Shown: positions 1 through 6,224, counted from the stretch's first letter. The stretch: 7,293 bases of DNA from CAWJHE01 sp964614855 (GCA_964614855.1 CAZTMX010000143.1:1-7293), one strand, 5' to 3'. A program made the numbers and translations. Notes: generated by a model from the sequence alone, not told the origin.

Positions 1-31
1 GTTGTGGGTTCGACCCCCATCACCCACCCCA
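1..31 (+). tRNA. tRNA-His, 3' end only (5' part lies outside the window)
   Basis: The first 31 bases fold as the end of a tRNA. The T stem is GTGGG (4-8) paired with CCCAT (16-20) around the loop TTCGACC (9-15). The 3' half of the acceptor stem is CACCCAC (21-27), followed by C at the discriminator position (28) and an encoded CCA (29-31). A C at position 73 is the hallmark of bacterial tRNA-His, where it pairs with the extra G-1, and the T-arm text closely resembles known tRNA-His. The anticodon is not in the window, so the amino acid is assigned from the discriminator base and arm similarity only. Confidence 0.85.
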
Positions 32-35
32 GAGA

Positions 36-67
36 AAACCTTCCCGATTGGGAAGGTTTATTATTTT
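36..67 (+). terminator. Rho-independent terminator of the tRNA-His transcript
   Basis: A perfect 10-bp stem (36-45 with 50-59) closes a four-base GATT loop and is followed by a T-rich tail, ATTATTTT (60-67). It begins five bases after the CCA end. It should separate the tRNA transcript from the downstream operon, which has its own candidate promoter. The U-tract is interrupted by A's, so termination may be partial. Confidence 0.8.
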
Positions 68-137
68 GGTTGATTGCAGCCATTAACAGCCTGAACTCAG
101 GGCAGCTAGCTTTTGCCAAAATTTGACTCTTTTTTGA

Positions 138-167
138 GTGACTATTCAAAGCAAAATGCGGTATGAT
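138..167 (+). promoter_or_regulatory. Candidate sigma-70 promoter of the 242-2663 operon
   Basis: The -10 box TATGAT (162-167, 5 of 6 consensus) lies 18 bases after a weaker -35 box GTGACT (138-143, 4 of 6). Transcription would start near 174, giving a leader of about 68 bases before the ATG at 242. Two small dyads lie upstream: TTTTG-C-CAAAA (111-121) and ACTC-T6-GAGT (126-139). They could bind a regulator, but this is unproven. A better-looking TTGACT at 123-128 is 33 bases from the -10 and is too far to pair with it. Confidence 0.4.
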
Positions 168-241
168 AACAGTACCTTCTTCAGCTGTCCCGACTCGAGA
201 ATTCCAATTTTGTCCTTACTATAAGTCAGAGAGGTACAGAA

Positions 242-1462
242 ATGCTATTTGTCTCCGATCCAGAACACACGATCCAAGATTATTATGAAGCCTTGCCTGC
301 TGAAACCCAACATTTGGTGGATCAGGGGATCGAGAAAATTATTCAGGCGAAGCGCCAAGGCGGTAAAGTGGTTGTGATCACCGGCAGTGGTCCAAACCTG
401 CATGAAGGTGTCACAACACTGGTGGCCGAATTGATTGCCAAGGGCATCGTCGATGGGGTATCTACCAGTTCAGCCGTCATTGCCCATGAGCTAGCCGGGA
501 CTCTGGATCGTGTCCACCGCGTGAATGGCGTCGAATTGGGGATTCCGCGCTCAATCCTGCCAATGGGCGACATTTTCGAGATCACACTGCTCAAGGAGGG
601 CTGGCTTGCGAGCTTGCGTCGCGAAATGGATCTTGACGAAGACCTGATCCAGCGCGGTCTAAATGCCGAAGGCTCAACGATCATCAAAGCCGCCGGGAAT
701 ATGGCTTATCCCATGGGGCTGCGCAGTGAACGCGTGGCACGTGAAATTTTCTCTATGGCGCGCACAGCTGGCTTGCCTTTCGAACAGGTGGCCGGCTGGG
801 GAGCTGATCCACACACAATGATCGGTAGTGCGGTGCGGCAGGGAAAACCAGCGCTGGTGAGCGTTCCACAGTTGGTAGGCGGAGGACAGGTGGGTCTCGC
901 AATCGGCGACAGCATCTCGATTGCCGAGCGCTGCATGCGTATGGCTTCAATGCTGGATTCAGCAGATGTGATTATTGAATCAGCCATTGCCTTGACCCAG
1001 GAAATCCACGATGGCCCATTTGAGACTTATACCGGGCACGGCATCTGGGCTTATTGGGATGGATATCCAACCTACCGTCTCGAAGGCAAGACCCTGATCC
1101 GGATCGATTTGGATCCAAACTTGAAGCGCGCCTGGGACATACAGAGGGAGAGCTCTGCGGTGCAAGGTGCGATTAATGCGGGGCTTCCAAAAACCAAGAT
1201 CACCGGCATACCCTTTCGCATGGAGATGTCAGGTTTTGCCCGCCTGGAAAGCAGCATCCCACTGGTAGGTGATATTGGCACAATCTGGCCAATCATCGCC
1301 TGGAAAGTATCATCTGCGCTCGGCATCAAGCTCGATTTTATCAGCCATCCTCAACAGTCCCCCCCCGGACAGGCGATGCGTGAGTGGATCGTAGAAAATG
1401 TCCAACCCTTCGATCGCAGTGCCATGATCGAAACCAGCCAACAATCCAGGAGGTTCTCATGA
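242..1462 (+). CDS. Conserved protein of unknown function, possibly with a deoxyhypusine-synthase-like NAD-binding fold
   Basis: This encodes 406 residues starting at an ATG with GAGAGG (229-234) seven bases upstream. There is no signal peptide or membrane segment, so it should be cytoplasmic. I do not recognise the family with confidence. An alpha/beta segment 'KVVVITGSGPN' (42-52) is Rossmann-like and glycine-rich. It is followed by 'KGIVDGVSTSS' (67-77), a glycine-rich 'PQLVGGGQVG' (209-218) before 'GDSISIAER' (222-230), and a strand ending 'IDLDPN' (288-293). This order (N-terminal Gly loop, 'region of no return' helices, late Asp strand) recalls deoxyhypusine synthase and COG1915-type proteins, but I see no clear catalytic signature. 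The stop overlaps the kdsB start (ATGA, 1459-1462), so the two are translationally coupled and probably work in one pathway. A run of eight C's (1359-1366) lies near the 3' end. The CDS is certain; the fold assignment is a low-confidence inference. Confidence 0.93.
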   Translation: MLFVSDPEHTIQDYYEALPAETQHLVDQGIEKIIQAKRQGGKVVVITGSGPNLHEGVTTLVAELIAKGIVDGVSTSSAVIAHELAGTLDRVHRVNGVELGIPRSILPMGDIFEITLLKEGWLASLRREMDLDEDLIQRGLNAEGSTIIKAAGNMAYPMGLRSERVAREIFSMARTAGLPFEQVAGWGADPHTMIGSAVRQGKPALVSVPQLVGGGQVGLAIGDSISIAERCMRMASMLDSADVIIESAIALTQEIHDGPFETYTGHGIWAYWDGYPTYRLEGKTLIRIDLDPNLKRAWDIQRESSAVQGAINAGLPKTKITGIPFRMEMSGFARLESSIPLVGDIGTIWPIIAWKVSSALGIKLDFISHPQQSPPGQAMREWIVENVQPFDRSAMIETSQQSRRFS

Positions 1463-2202
1463 AAATCGCAGGTATTATCCCCGCCCGCTATGGTTCCACT
1501 CGGTTGGAAGGCAAGCCGCTAAAAGACATCCTTGGGAAACCAATGATTTATTATGTCTATCAGGCTGCGTTGCAGGCTAAGCTGCTCGACCAGGTGATTG
1601 TCGCAACAGATGACGAACGCATTCTACAGGCTGTGCAAGATTTTGGCGGGCGAGCCCAGATGACCTCCATCAATCATTCGACCGGGACTGATCGTATCGC
1701 AGAAGTGGCAAAAAATATCGATGTCGAAATTGTGGTGAATATTCAGGGAGATGAGCCACTGCTTGACCCACGAGTGATCGATGAGGCAATCGCACCAATG
1801 CTGGATGATCCCGATTTAATGGCCTGCACGCTCTGCCGGCAGATCACATCTGATGAGGATTTGCATAATCCGAATGTGGTCAAAACCGTGTTTGATCTCA
1901 ATGGCTATGCCTTATATTTTTCGCGTTCACTGATCCCTTTCCCGCGCAAGGCAGAAGGTCACCGCGCCTTTGAACATATCGGTATCTATGTCTATCGCAA
2001 AGATTTTCTGATGCGCTATATAACAATGCCTCAGACCCCACTGGAGACAAGCGAATCGCTCGAGCAACTTCGGATTCTTGAGAATGGTATCAAGCTGAAG
2101 GTAGTCGCTACCCAGTTTGAATATAATGGCTTGAGCGTCGACACTGCCGAGGACCTGGCTCGAGTTCGTGAAATCCTCGCTGAGCAGCGAGCCCAAAGAT
2201 GA
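1459..2202 (+). CDS. kdsB: 3-deoxy-manno-octulosonate cytidylyltransferase (CMP-Kdo synthetase)
   Basis: The enzyme activates Kdo, or a related 3-deoxy-ulosonic acid, with CTP to give CMP-sugar plus pyrophosphate, in the cytoplasm. It has 247 residues, normal for KdsB. Visible family motifs are the nucleotide-binding 'IPARYGSTR' (7-15), 'VIVATDDERI' (46-55), 'GTDRIAEV' (76-83), the metal-binding 'NIQGDEP' (94-100, Asp98), 'YALYFSR' (150-156), 'HIGIYVYR' (173-180), 'SLEQLRILENG' (200-210) and 'VDTAEDL' (227-233, Asp228). The residue before HIGIY is Glu, where many homologues have Lys or Arg. The ATG at 1459 is chosen because AGGAGG (1448-1453) sits five bases before it and the protein then starts MKIAGIIPAR; an in-frame GTG at 1384 would add an unrelated tail. 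It overlaps both neighbours by four bases. No kdsA, kdsC or waaA is visible here. Specificity for Kdo over other ulosonic acids is not provable from sequence alone. Confidence 0.95.
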   Translation: MKIAGIIPARYGSTRLEGKPLKDILGKPMIYYVYQAALQAKLLDQVIVATDDERILQAVQDFGGRAQMTSINHSTGTDRIAEVAKNIDVEIVVNIQGDEPLLDPRVIDEAIAPMLDDPDLMACTLCRQITSDEDLHNPNVVKTVFDLNGYALYFSRSLIPFPRKAEGHRAFEHIGIYVYRKDFLMRYITMPQTPLETSESLEQLRILENGIKLKVVATQFEYNGLSVDTAEDLARVREILAEQRAQR

Positions 2203-2663
2203 TCATTGCGACATTAGATCATATTGAAGAACAGGTGATCTCGTCTCCCGCCCTGGTGCGTGCATTCTCTTTCTTGGAAAACTTGGATTCAACCGTGCTT
2301 CAGGAAGGGCGTAAAGAAATCGATGGAAAGCGAGTATTCGCGATTATCTCAGCGTATACAACAAAGCCAGTGGAAAATGATGTGGAGTTGGAGGGACACA
2401 AGAAATATATCGACCTGCAATACCTGGTTGAAGGCGAAGAAGCCATCGCCTGGATACCAGCGGAGCAGGTTCCTGTGACATGCCCCTACCAACCGGATCG
2501 CGACGCTTGGACAGGAAATTTGCCTGCTGAGTCAGTATCCTGGCTAAGACTCTGCGCCGGTCAGGTTGCGCTGCTCTATCCTTCCGACGCTCACGCCGCC
2601 CAACAGGCATTTATCAAGCCAGCCCCTGTGTTGAAAGTTGTTGTCAAGGTAGCAGTCGAATAG
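2199..2663 (+). CDS. YhcH/YjgK/YiaL family protein (DUF386; NanQ/TabA-type cupin, possible sugar anomerase)
   Basis: This is a 154-residue cytoplasmic protein with the usual length and landmarks of the DUF386 cupin family. These are the metal-site stretch 'ELEGHKKYIDLQYL' (63-76, with Glu65, His67 and Asp72), 'GEEAI' (79-83), and the C-terminal 'YPSDAHA' (127-133, His132) followed by 'KVVVKV' (146-151). Family knowledge: E. coli YhcH (NanQ) speeds anomer exchange of sialic acid, and other members sit in sugar-acid loci. The ATG at 2199 overlaps the kdsB stop (ATGA), so the protein is likely made in step with KdsB. A plausible role is to interconvert anomers of the ulosonic acid that KdsB uses, since CMP-Kdo synthetases use the beta-pyranose form. 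This role is inferred from context. The family's common SDAHAP ending is SDAHAA here. Confidence 0.88.
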   Translation: MIIATLDHIEEQVISSPALVRAFSFLENLDSTVLQEGRKEIDGKRVFAIISAYTTKPVENDVELEGHKKYIDLQYLVEGEEAIAWIPAEQVPVTCPYQPDRDAWTGNLPAESVSWLRLCAGQVALLYPSDAHAAQQAFIKPAPVLKVVVKVAVE

Positions 2664-2704
2664 ACACTACGGTTTGCTGAGAATTTCTCTGCTTGACCTC
2701 TTTC

Positions 2705-3646
2705 TTAATGAACTTCATCAGGGAACAACCACGCTCCAGGCGGCGAGCTGAATTTCCTCAATCGAGTGAGTCCTTCAATCAGCACAGATTCCTCTTCTAG
2801 TGTCAATGGTCGCTGTGGCGGGCGCATCCCACCGGTATCCAAACCACGAAAACGTAACGCAGCTTTAAAGTAGGCTAGTCCAATACCCTTTCCAATATCC
2901 AGCAAACCCCCAATCAACCTGTTCAGGTTGGATTGAAGCAAGCGCGCCTCTTTAACATTGCCATCCATGAAAGCCTGGTAAATTGCGACGAGCATTTCTG
3001 GAAAAGTGGAGCTCTTTCCCGTAACGCAGCCGTTTGCGCCAAGGGTTAGAGCAGCCAGAGCGACAGAGTCATCCCCGCTTAACAATGTGAAGTCGTCATT
3101 GACAACCTGGCGGTACTCTTGCAGGCGGATCTGATCGGAATCTGAATGCTTCAAACCTATGATATTGGGACACGCTTTGACCAGTTCGCCCACCAGGGAT
3201 GGTGGAATATCATTATGGGTGTAGGAAGGCAGGTAGTATAAAAATACCGGCAGGTCTGGAACAGCGTTTGCAATTGCTTGGAAGTGCCTCCCGATAGCAA
3301 GCCGATCATAGGTATAAAAATATGGTGTGACAACAGCTGCACCATTCGCACCTGCTTTTGCTGCATGACGGGCTAGCTCGATCGATTCGGCGGTTGAATT
3401 ACAACCCACGTGGACCAGCACTGGCACTTCACCAGCAACCATGTGGATAGCTCGTTCCGCGACGGTCTTTCGCTCCTGCAGTGTCAGCACCATCCCCTCG
3501 CCCGTTGTGCCGCACACAAACAGGCCATTGATCCTACGGTCTAGTAAGAAACGGTAGTACTTTTCAAAAATTTCCACCTTCGCCAGTGAGTCCCCTTCTT
3601 GTGACAAAGGTGTAAGAGCTGCCGTGATAATCCCACGAAGTGTCAT
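2705..3646 (-). CDS. DapA/NanA (DHDPS/NAL) family class I aldolase, probably a 2-keto-3-deoxy sugar-acid or N-acetylneuraminate-type lyase
   Basis: This is a 313-residue TIM-barrel Schiff-base lyase of the dihydrodipicolinate synthase superfamily (usual length about 290-310). The pyruvate-binding 'GTTGEG' is at residues 46-51, 'VVTPYFY' at 105-111, the catalytic tyrosine in 'YYLPSYT' (Tyr137), and the Schiff-base lysine in 'GLKHSD' (Lys166). 'LLSGDDSVAL' follows. The Arg that binds the amino-acid carboxylate in true DapA (PSRT) is Tyr142 (PSYT), so lysine synthesis is unlikely. 'GLKHSD' is nearer to the lyase/KDG-aldolase branch. The reaction would be reversible cleavage of a 2-keto-3-deoxy acid to pyruvate plus an aldehyde. 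The ATG at 3646 has GAGGA (complement of 3651-3655) just upstream. It is the last gene of the minus-strand operon, 77 bases after the YjbQ gene, and converges on the gene ending at 2663. The exact substrate is unknown. Confidence 0.92.
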   Translation of the reverse strand: MTLRGIITAALTPLSQEGDSLAKVEIFEKYYRFLLDRRINGLFVCGTTGEGMVLTLQERKTVAERAIHMVAGEVPVLVHVGCNSTAESIELARHAAKAGANGAAVVTPYFYTYDRLAIGRHFQAIANAVPDLPVFLYYLPSYTHNDIPPSLVGELVKACPNIIGLKHSDSDQIRLQEYRQVVNDDFTLLSGDDSVALAALTLGANGCVTGKSSTFPEMLVAIYQAFMDGNVKEARLLQSNLNRLIGGLLDIGKGIGLAYFKAALRFRGLDTGGMRPPQRPLTLEEESVLIEGLTRLRKFSSPPGAWLFPDEVH

Positions 3647-3723
3647 ATTTTCCTCATCAATTTCATTTACTCGAAGATTTTTTCAACAATTTTCAATTTT
3701 TCCCATCATGCATATAGTGCAAC

Positions 3724-4155
3724 TTATTCACCAAGTATTTGGACGACATATTCGCGATTTTGTGGACCATCCAGTTCAACAAAATAGATTGTCTGGCGAG
3801 ACCCAGAAAGCATCAGGCCGTTTTCGATTGGGAAAAACGTCTGAAAGCCTAACAGTGCCCCACGCAAGTGGGAAGGTGCATTTATCGCCATCTGCCCATC
3901 ACTGGGCAGCCAACGGGCATGGTGATAGGATTGCTCGTCCGGTGCTAGACGGTGGGTCAATGCAATGATATCCTTTTCCAGATCCGGCAGGCCTTCATTC
4001 ACAGTCAGACCAGTGGTGGTATGCAGGCTTAGCACAAGTACCATCCCTGATTGGACACCGGATTCGCGCACCAGGTTTTTCACCTGGCTTGTAATGTCAA
4101 TCATTTCAGTCTCAGAATGGGTTTGGACAGAAAGATGGTGGATGATCGATTTCAT
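3724..4155 (-). CDS. YjbQ / UPF0047 family protein
   Basis: From the ATG at 4155 this encodes 143 residues, typical for the small beta-rich YjbQ family. Family motifs are 'LHTTTGLTVNEG' (44-55), a His pair (78-79) before 'AINAPSHLRG' (90-99), and 'VELDGPQNR' (126-134). The GTWQ usually found before the last strand is GSRQ here (118-121). Members are labelled 'secondary thiamine-phosphate synthase' because overexpressed YjbQ can replace ThiE weakly, but the true function is not settled. An upstream GTG at 4164 would overlap the amidohydrolase stop (GTGA) and add three residues. The ATG is preferred because GGAG lies eight bases before it, while the GTG overlaps that GGAG. Its place between a TIM-barrel hydrolase and an aldolase suggests a role in the same sugar pathway rather than thiamine synthesis. 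Confidence 0.9.
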   Translation of the reverse strand: MKSIIHHLSVQTHSETEMIDITSQVKNLVRESGVQSGMVLVLSLHTTTGLTVNEGLPDLEKDIIALTHRLAPDEQSYHHARWLPSDGQMAINAPSHLRGALLGFQTFFPIENGLMLSGSRQTIYFVELDGPQNREYVVQILGE

Positions 4156-4160
4156 CGAGT

Positions 4161-5006
4161 TCACTCCAATCTCAACAAACGCCTGGCGTTGCCATCAAAA
4201 ATGGCCCCTTTGGTAGCTTCGGATAAGTCTAGAGCCTGTAGGCCGCGCACGGAACGGCGCATATCCACGCGTGGATAATTCGTTCCAAACACAATCTGCC
4301 CATGGAGGCTGCGCTCGATCACATTTACCCCCACCTCATGACCGAGCACTGTTTGGTAGGTGTCCTGAGGGGTCCCGCTGTACAGAATTGCCGTATCCAA
4401 ATAAATATTTGGGTATTTAATTGCGAGCATCAGCGCCTCTCTCACCCACGGCCAGGCGAAATGGGCTAGAATGAAATTCACCGATGGAAAAGATTGGATG
4501 GCTGGTTCGAGCAGGAGTGGATGGGCTCGAGAGGCGCGCCCCGTAGGGGTCCAACTCATCCCGCAATGAATTAACAATGGAATCTGCAGACTGTCGCAAA
4601 CCTGCAGGATCGGAGTCAGGAGCTGCTCATCGTTAAGGTCAAGATGCTGCAATGCTGGATCCAGCTTTAGCCCGCGCAAACCCCACACCTTTATAGCATG
4701 TTCGAGTTGTTTTGCTGCATCAGGCAGGTGGGGGTCAACCGAAGCAAAGCCAATAAAGCGCGGTTGAGCATCGATCAGGCGAGCGATCTGTTCATTGCTG
4801 ACGACACAACAACCATGAGCGGTGGTGGCATCCACTGGCAGTAACACTGCCTGGTCTACCCCAGCCGCGTCCATTTCAAGAAGGAATGTCTCCATTGGCT
4901 GAGGTGGAAAATAGAAACCGAAAACCTCGCGCACGGCTCGCTCCAGTTGAGCATCGCTGGAAATTAGCTCATTGATCATAACAGGGTGGGTATGGATATC
5001 TATCAT
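4161..5006 (-). CDS. Amidohydrolase-2 family (TIM-barrel metal-dependent) hydrolase, possibly a sugar lactonase
   Basis: This encodes 281 residues from an ATG with AGGAGG (complement of 5010-5015) three bases upstream. It has the amidohydrolase-2 (PF04909-type) layout. The metal motif 'DIHTHP' (3-8: Asp3, His5, His7) opens strand 1, followed by 'GLKLDP' (112-117), 'IPLLIHCG' with His147, 'FILAHFAWPW' with His182, and near the C-terminus 'FGTNYPR' (240-246). Related enzymes usually have an Asp in that last motif (GSDYP); here it is Asn243, so the proton-transfer or metal residue is changed. Family members hydrolyse lactones, amides or decarboxylate aromatic acids. Between a sugar kinase and an aldolase a lactonase role is reasonable, but substrate specificity cannot be read. 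It lies 41 bases after the kinase gene, and its stop touches the YjbQ start region. It is cytoplasmic, with no signal peptide. Confidence 0.9.
   Translation of the reverse strand: MIDIHTHPVMINELISSDAQLERAVREVFGFYFPPQPMETFLLEMDAAGVDQAVLLPVDATTAHGCCVVSNEQIARLIDAQPRFIGFASVDPHLPDAAKQLEHAIKVWGLRGLKLDPALQHLDLNDEQLLTPILQVCDSLQIPLLIHCGMSWTPTGRASRAHPLLLEPAIQSFPSVNFILAHFAWPWVREALMLAIKYPNIYLDTAILYSGTPQDTYQTVLGHEVGVNVIERSLHGQIVFGTNYPRVDMRRSVRGLQALDLSEATKGAIFDGNARRLLRLE
4164..4167 (-). promoter_or_regulatory. Shine-Dalgarno site that decides the YjbQ start
   Basis: On the minus strand GGAG occupies 4167-4164, with eight bases before the ATG at 4155. It overlaps the end of the upstream hydrolase gene (stop codon 4163-4161). 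This favours ATG at 4155 over the GTG at 4164 and implies translational coupling with the hydrolase. Confidence 0.6.
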
Positions 5007-5047
5007 GAGCCTCCTGGTTCGAAGATCAACTAGTCAGTCGTTGTTAA

Positions 5048-6052
5048 TCATGTAGGGAAGAAATTATAGGCTGTCCGCGCAGTATTCAGTACTTCAGACA
5101 GATGAGGGAAACGATCTACACGTCGTGATATATATAGCGAAGAAGTCGAGTTGCCAAACGCCATGCAGGCATTTAACGGCCAACCGGCTTGCATGCCAAA
5201 GATAAAACCTGCATTGAAATTATCACCAGCCCCAACCGCATCAAAGACATTCACTGGTACCGCTGGAACCCAGCAGGTTTGGAGGCCATCACTAGCGAAG
5301 CTTCCCCCAGCGCCGCATTTGATCACCACAAGTTGAGCTCCCATCGACAAAAGCTCCTGGGCAGCGTCTTCTGGTTTGTCTTTTTGTGTGATTGCACGTG
5401 CTTCGTCGATATTGGGAAGGAAAATCGTCACATCTTTCAACATTGCTTGTATGCCAACCCTGGTTGCTTTAGGCCAGTTCGCTGGATCCCAACCTGTATC
5501 CAGCATCGTCATTTTTCCTTCTGCTCGCGCCTTACCAAGCAGTTTGTTGCAGCCATCCAAACCTAAACCAGAAAGCATAAAAATCCCAACCAGGCAAACC
5601 AGCTTTGCGCCTTCTGCTTTCAGCCAGCCGTGGTTTGCGGTCTCTATGGAAAATGCTGTCATCGAACCCAGGTTAGTCACAAAGGCACGTTCGCCATCTT
5701 TACGCACAATCGCAACTGCAATGCCGGTGGGGTATCCATGGCTGATCTCAATTCCTTGGGTATCAACGCCGCAAGCCCGCAGATCTTCAATGATTTGGTA
5801 ACCAAATATATCCTCACCCACATTGCCAATTAGACGGGTAGGGATTTCCAATCCGCGTAAGGCAAAAGCAAGATACCCAGCCTGGCCAGAGCTTACCAAG
5901 ATATGCTCGTCACCGATAACCTCTTGGCCCCATTTTGGCATCTCTGATACATTGCGAATGATCAGATCAACGTTCAAATTGCCAATAACACAAACTGGGG
6001 AGGGTTGGTTAATTTGCAGCTCTTTAGATATTTCTTGGAAAGCCACTGACAT
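5048..6052 (-). CDS. PfkB/ribokinase-family carbohydrate kinase
   Basis: This 334-residue ATP-dependent sugar (or nucleoside) kinase is close to the usual 300-330. The N-terminal strand 'VCVIGNLNVDLI' (20-31) has the substrate Asp. 'SSGQAGYLAFAL' (54-65) takes the place of the common GG-x-AAN-x-A signature, with Gln and Tyr at positions often Gly and Asn. 'IGNVGEDIFG' (75-84), 'FLPNIDEA' (211-218) and 'VIKCGAGG' (243-250) follow. The second PfkB signature 'DAVGAGD' (271-277) contains the catalytic base Asp277. The ATG at 6052 follows GGAGGG (complement of 6057-6062) by four bases. It is the first gene of the minus-strand operon and is divergent from a DeoR regulator, an arrangement common where the kinase makes the phospho-sugar that the regulator senses. 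KDG kinase or a 6-phosphofructokinase-like activity are both possible; the substrate is not determinable here. Confidence 0.93.
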   Translation of the reverse strand: MSVAFQEISKELQINQPSPVCVIGNLNVDLIIRNVSEMPKWGQEVIGDEHILVSSGQAGYLAFALRGLEIPTRLIGNVGEDIFGYQIIEDLRACGVDTQGIEISHGYPTGIAVAIVRKDGERAFVTNLGSMTAFSIETANHGWLKAEGAKLVCLVGIFMLSGLGLDGCNKLLGKARAEGKMTMLDTGWDPANWPKATRVGIQAMLKDVTIFLPNIDEARAITQKDKPEDAAQELLSMGAQLVVIKCGAGGSFASDGLQTCWVPAVPVNVFDAVGAGDNFNAGFIFGMQAGWPLNACMAFGNSTSSLYISRRVDRFPHLSEVLNTARTAYNFFPT

Positions 6053-6163
6053 TCATCCCTCCATTATTCGATTCAAATCAGAATACAAAATGTGACTATA
6101 AAGCCTGAAAAATCGCCCTGATGATTAGCGTGAGTGCTCAGCAAGCTGATTGGCGCTTAGCGG

Positions 6164-6178
6164 TTTGACCTGGGCAAA
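6164..6178. promoter_or_regulatory. 15-bp near-palindrome, candidate operator in the kinase-operon leader
   Basis: The sequence TTTG-a-CC-t-GG-g-CAAA is symmetric about 6171 in all but one pair. It lies about 30-44 bases downstream of the predicted minus-strand start (near 6208) and upstream of the plus-strand -35 box. A protein bound here would be well placed to block elongation into the kinase operon. No known operator consensus was matched, so it is an inference from symmetry and position. Confidence 0.35.
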
Positions 6179-6195
6179 TATATTCTTTTGTTAAC

Positions 6196-6224
6196 TTGAC
6201 TCTCATTATTTATGATTGTATAAT
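6196..6224 (+). promoter_or_regulatory. Strong sigma-70 promoter of the DeoR-family regulator gene
   Basis: A -35 TTGACT (6196-6201, 5 of 6) and a perfect -10 TATAAT (6219-6224) are separated by exactly 17 bases. Transcription should start near 6231, about 50 bases before the GTG at 6281. The -10 shares bases 6219-6220 with the -10 of the opposing promoter, so the two cannot be occupied together. Confidence 0.8.

Noticed and set aside
1..31. tRNA 3' end as an attachment site of an integrated element
   Set aside because: No integrase, no second copy of the tRNA end and no mobile genes are seen in the window.
123..167. TTGACT (123-128) paired with TATGAT (162-167) as the first operon's promoter
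   Set aside because: The spacing is 33 bases, far outside 16-19. The weaker GTGACT at 138-143 was used instead.
1384..1458. N-terminal extension of KdsB from a GTG at 1384
   Set aside because: The added residues are the out-of-frame tail of the upstream gene and do not look like KdsB. The ATG at 1459 has an excellent AGGAGG.
2676..2692. GC-x-GAGAA-T-TTCTC-x-GC dyad as a bidirectional terminator
   Set aside because: The stem is AT-rich, mismatched and has no room for a loop, and no T-run follows on either strand.
2705..3646. True 4-hydroxy-tetrahydrodipicolinate synthase (lysine pathway)
   Set aside because: The carboxylate-binding Arg is Tyr142, and the neighbours are sugar-type genes rather than lysine genes.
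3647..3723. Internal promoter for the aldolase gene
   Set aside because: TTGAAA with GTAAAT on the minus strand has a 20-base spacer and poor boxes; it is probably just AT-rich spacer.
5151..6095. Plus-strand open frames opposite the kinase gene
   Set aside because: They are shadows of a strongly conserved minus-strand kinase, with no ribosome sites or recognisable protein motifs.
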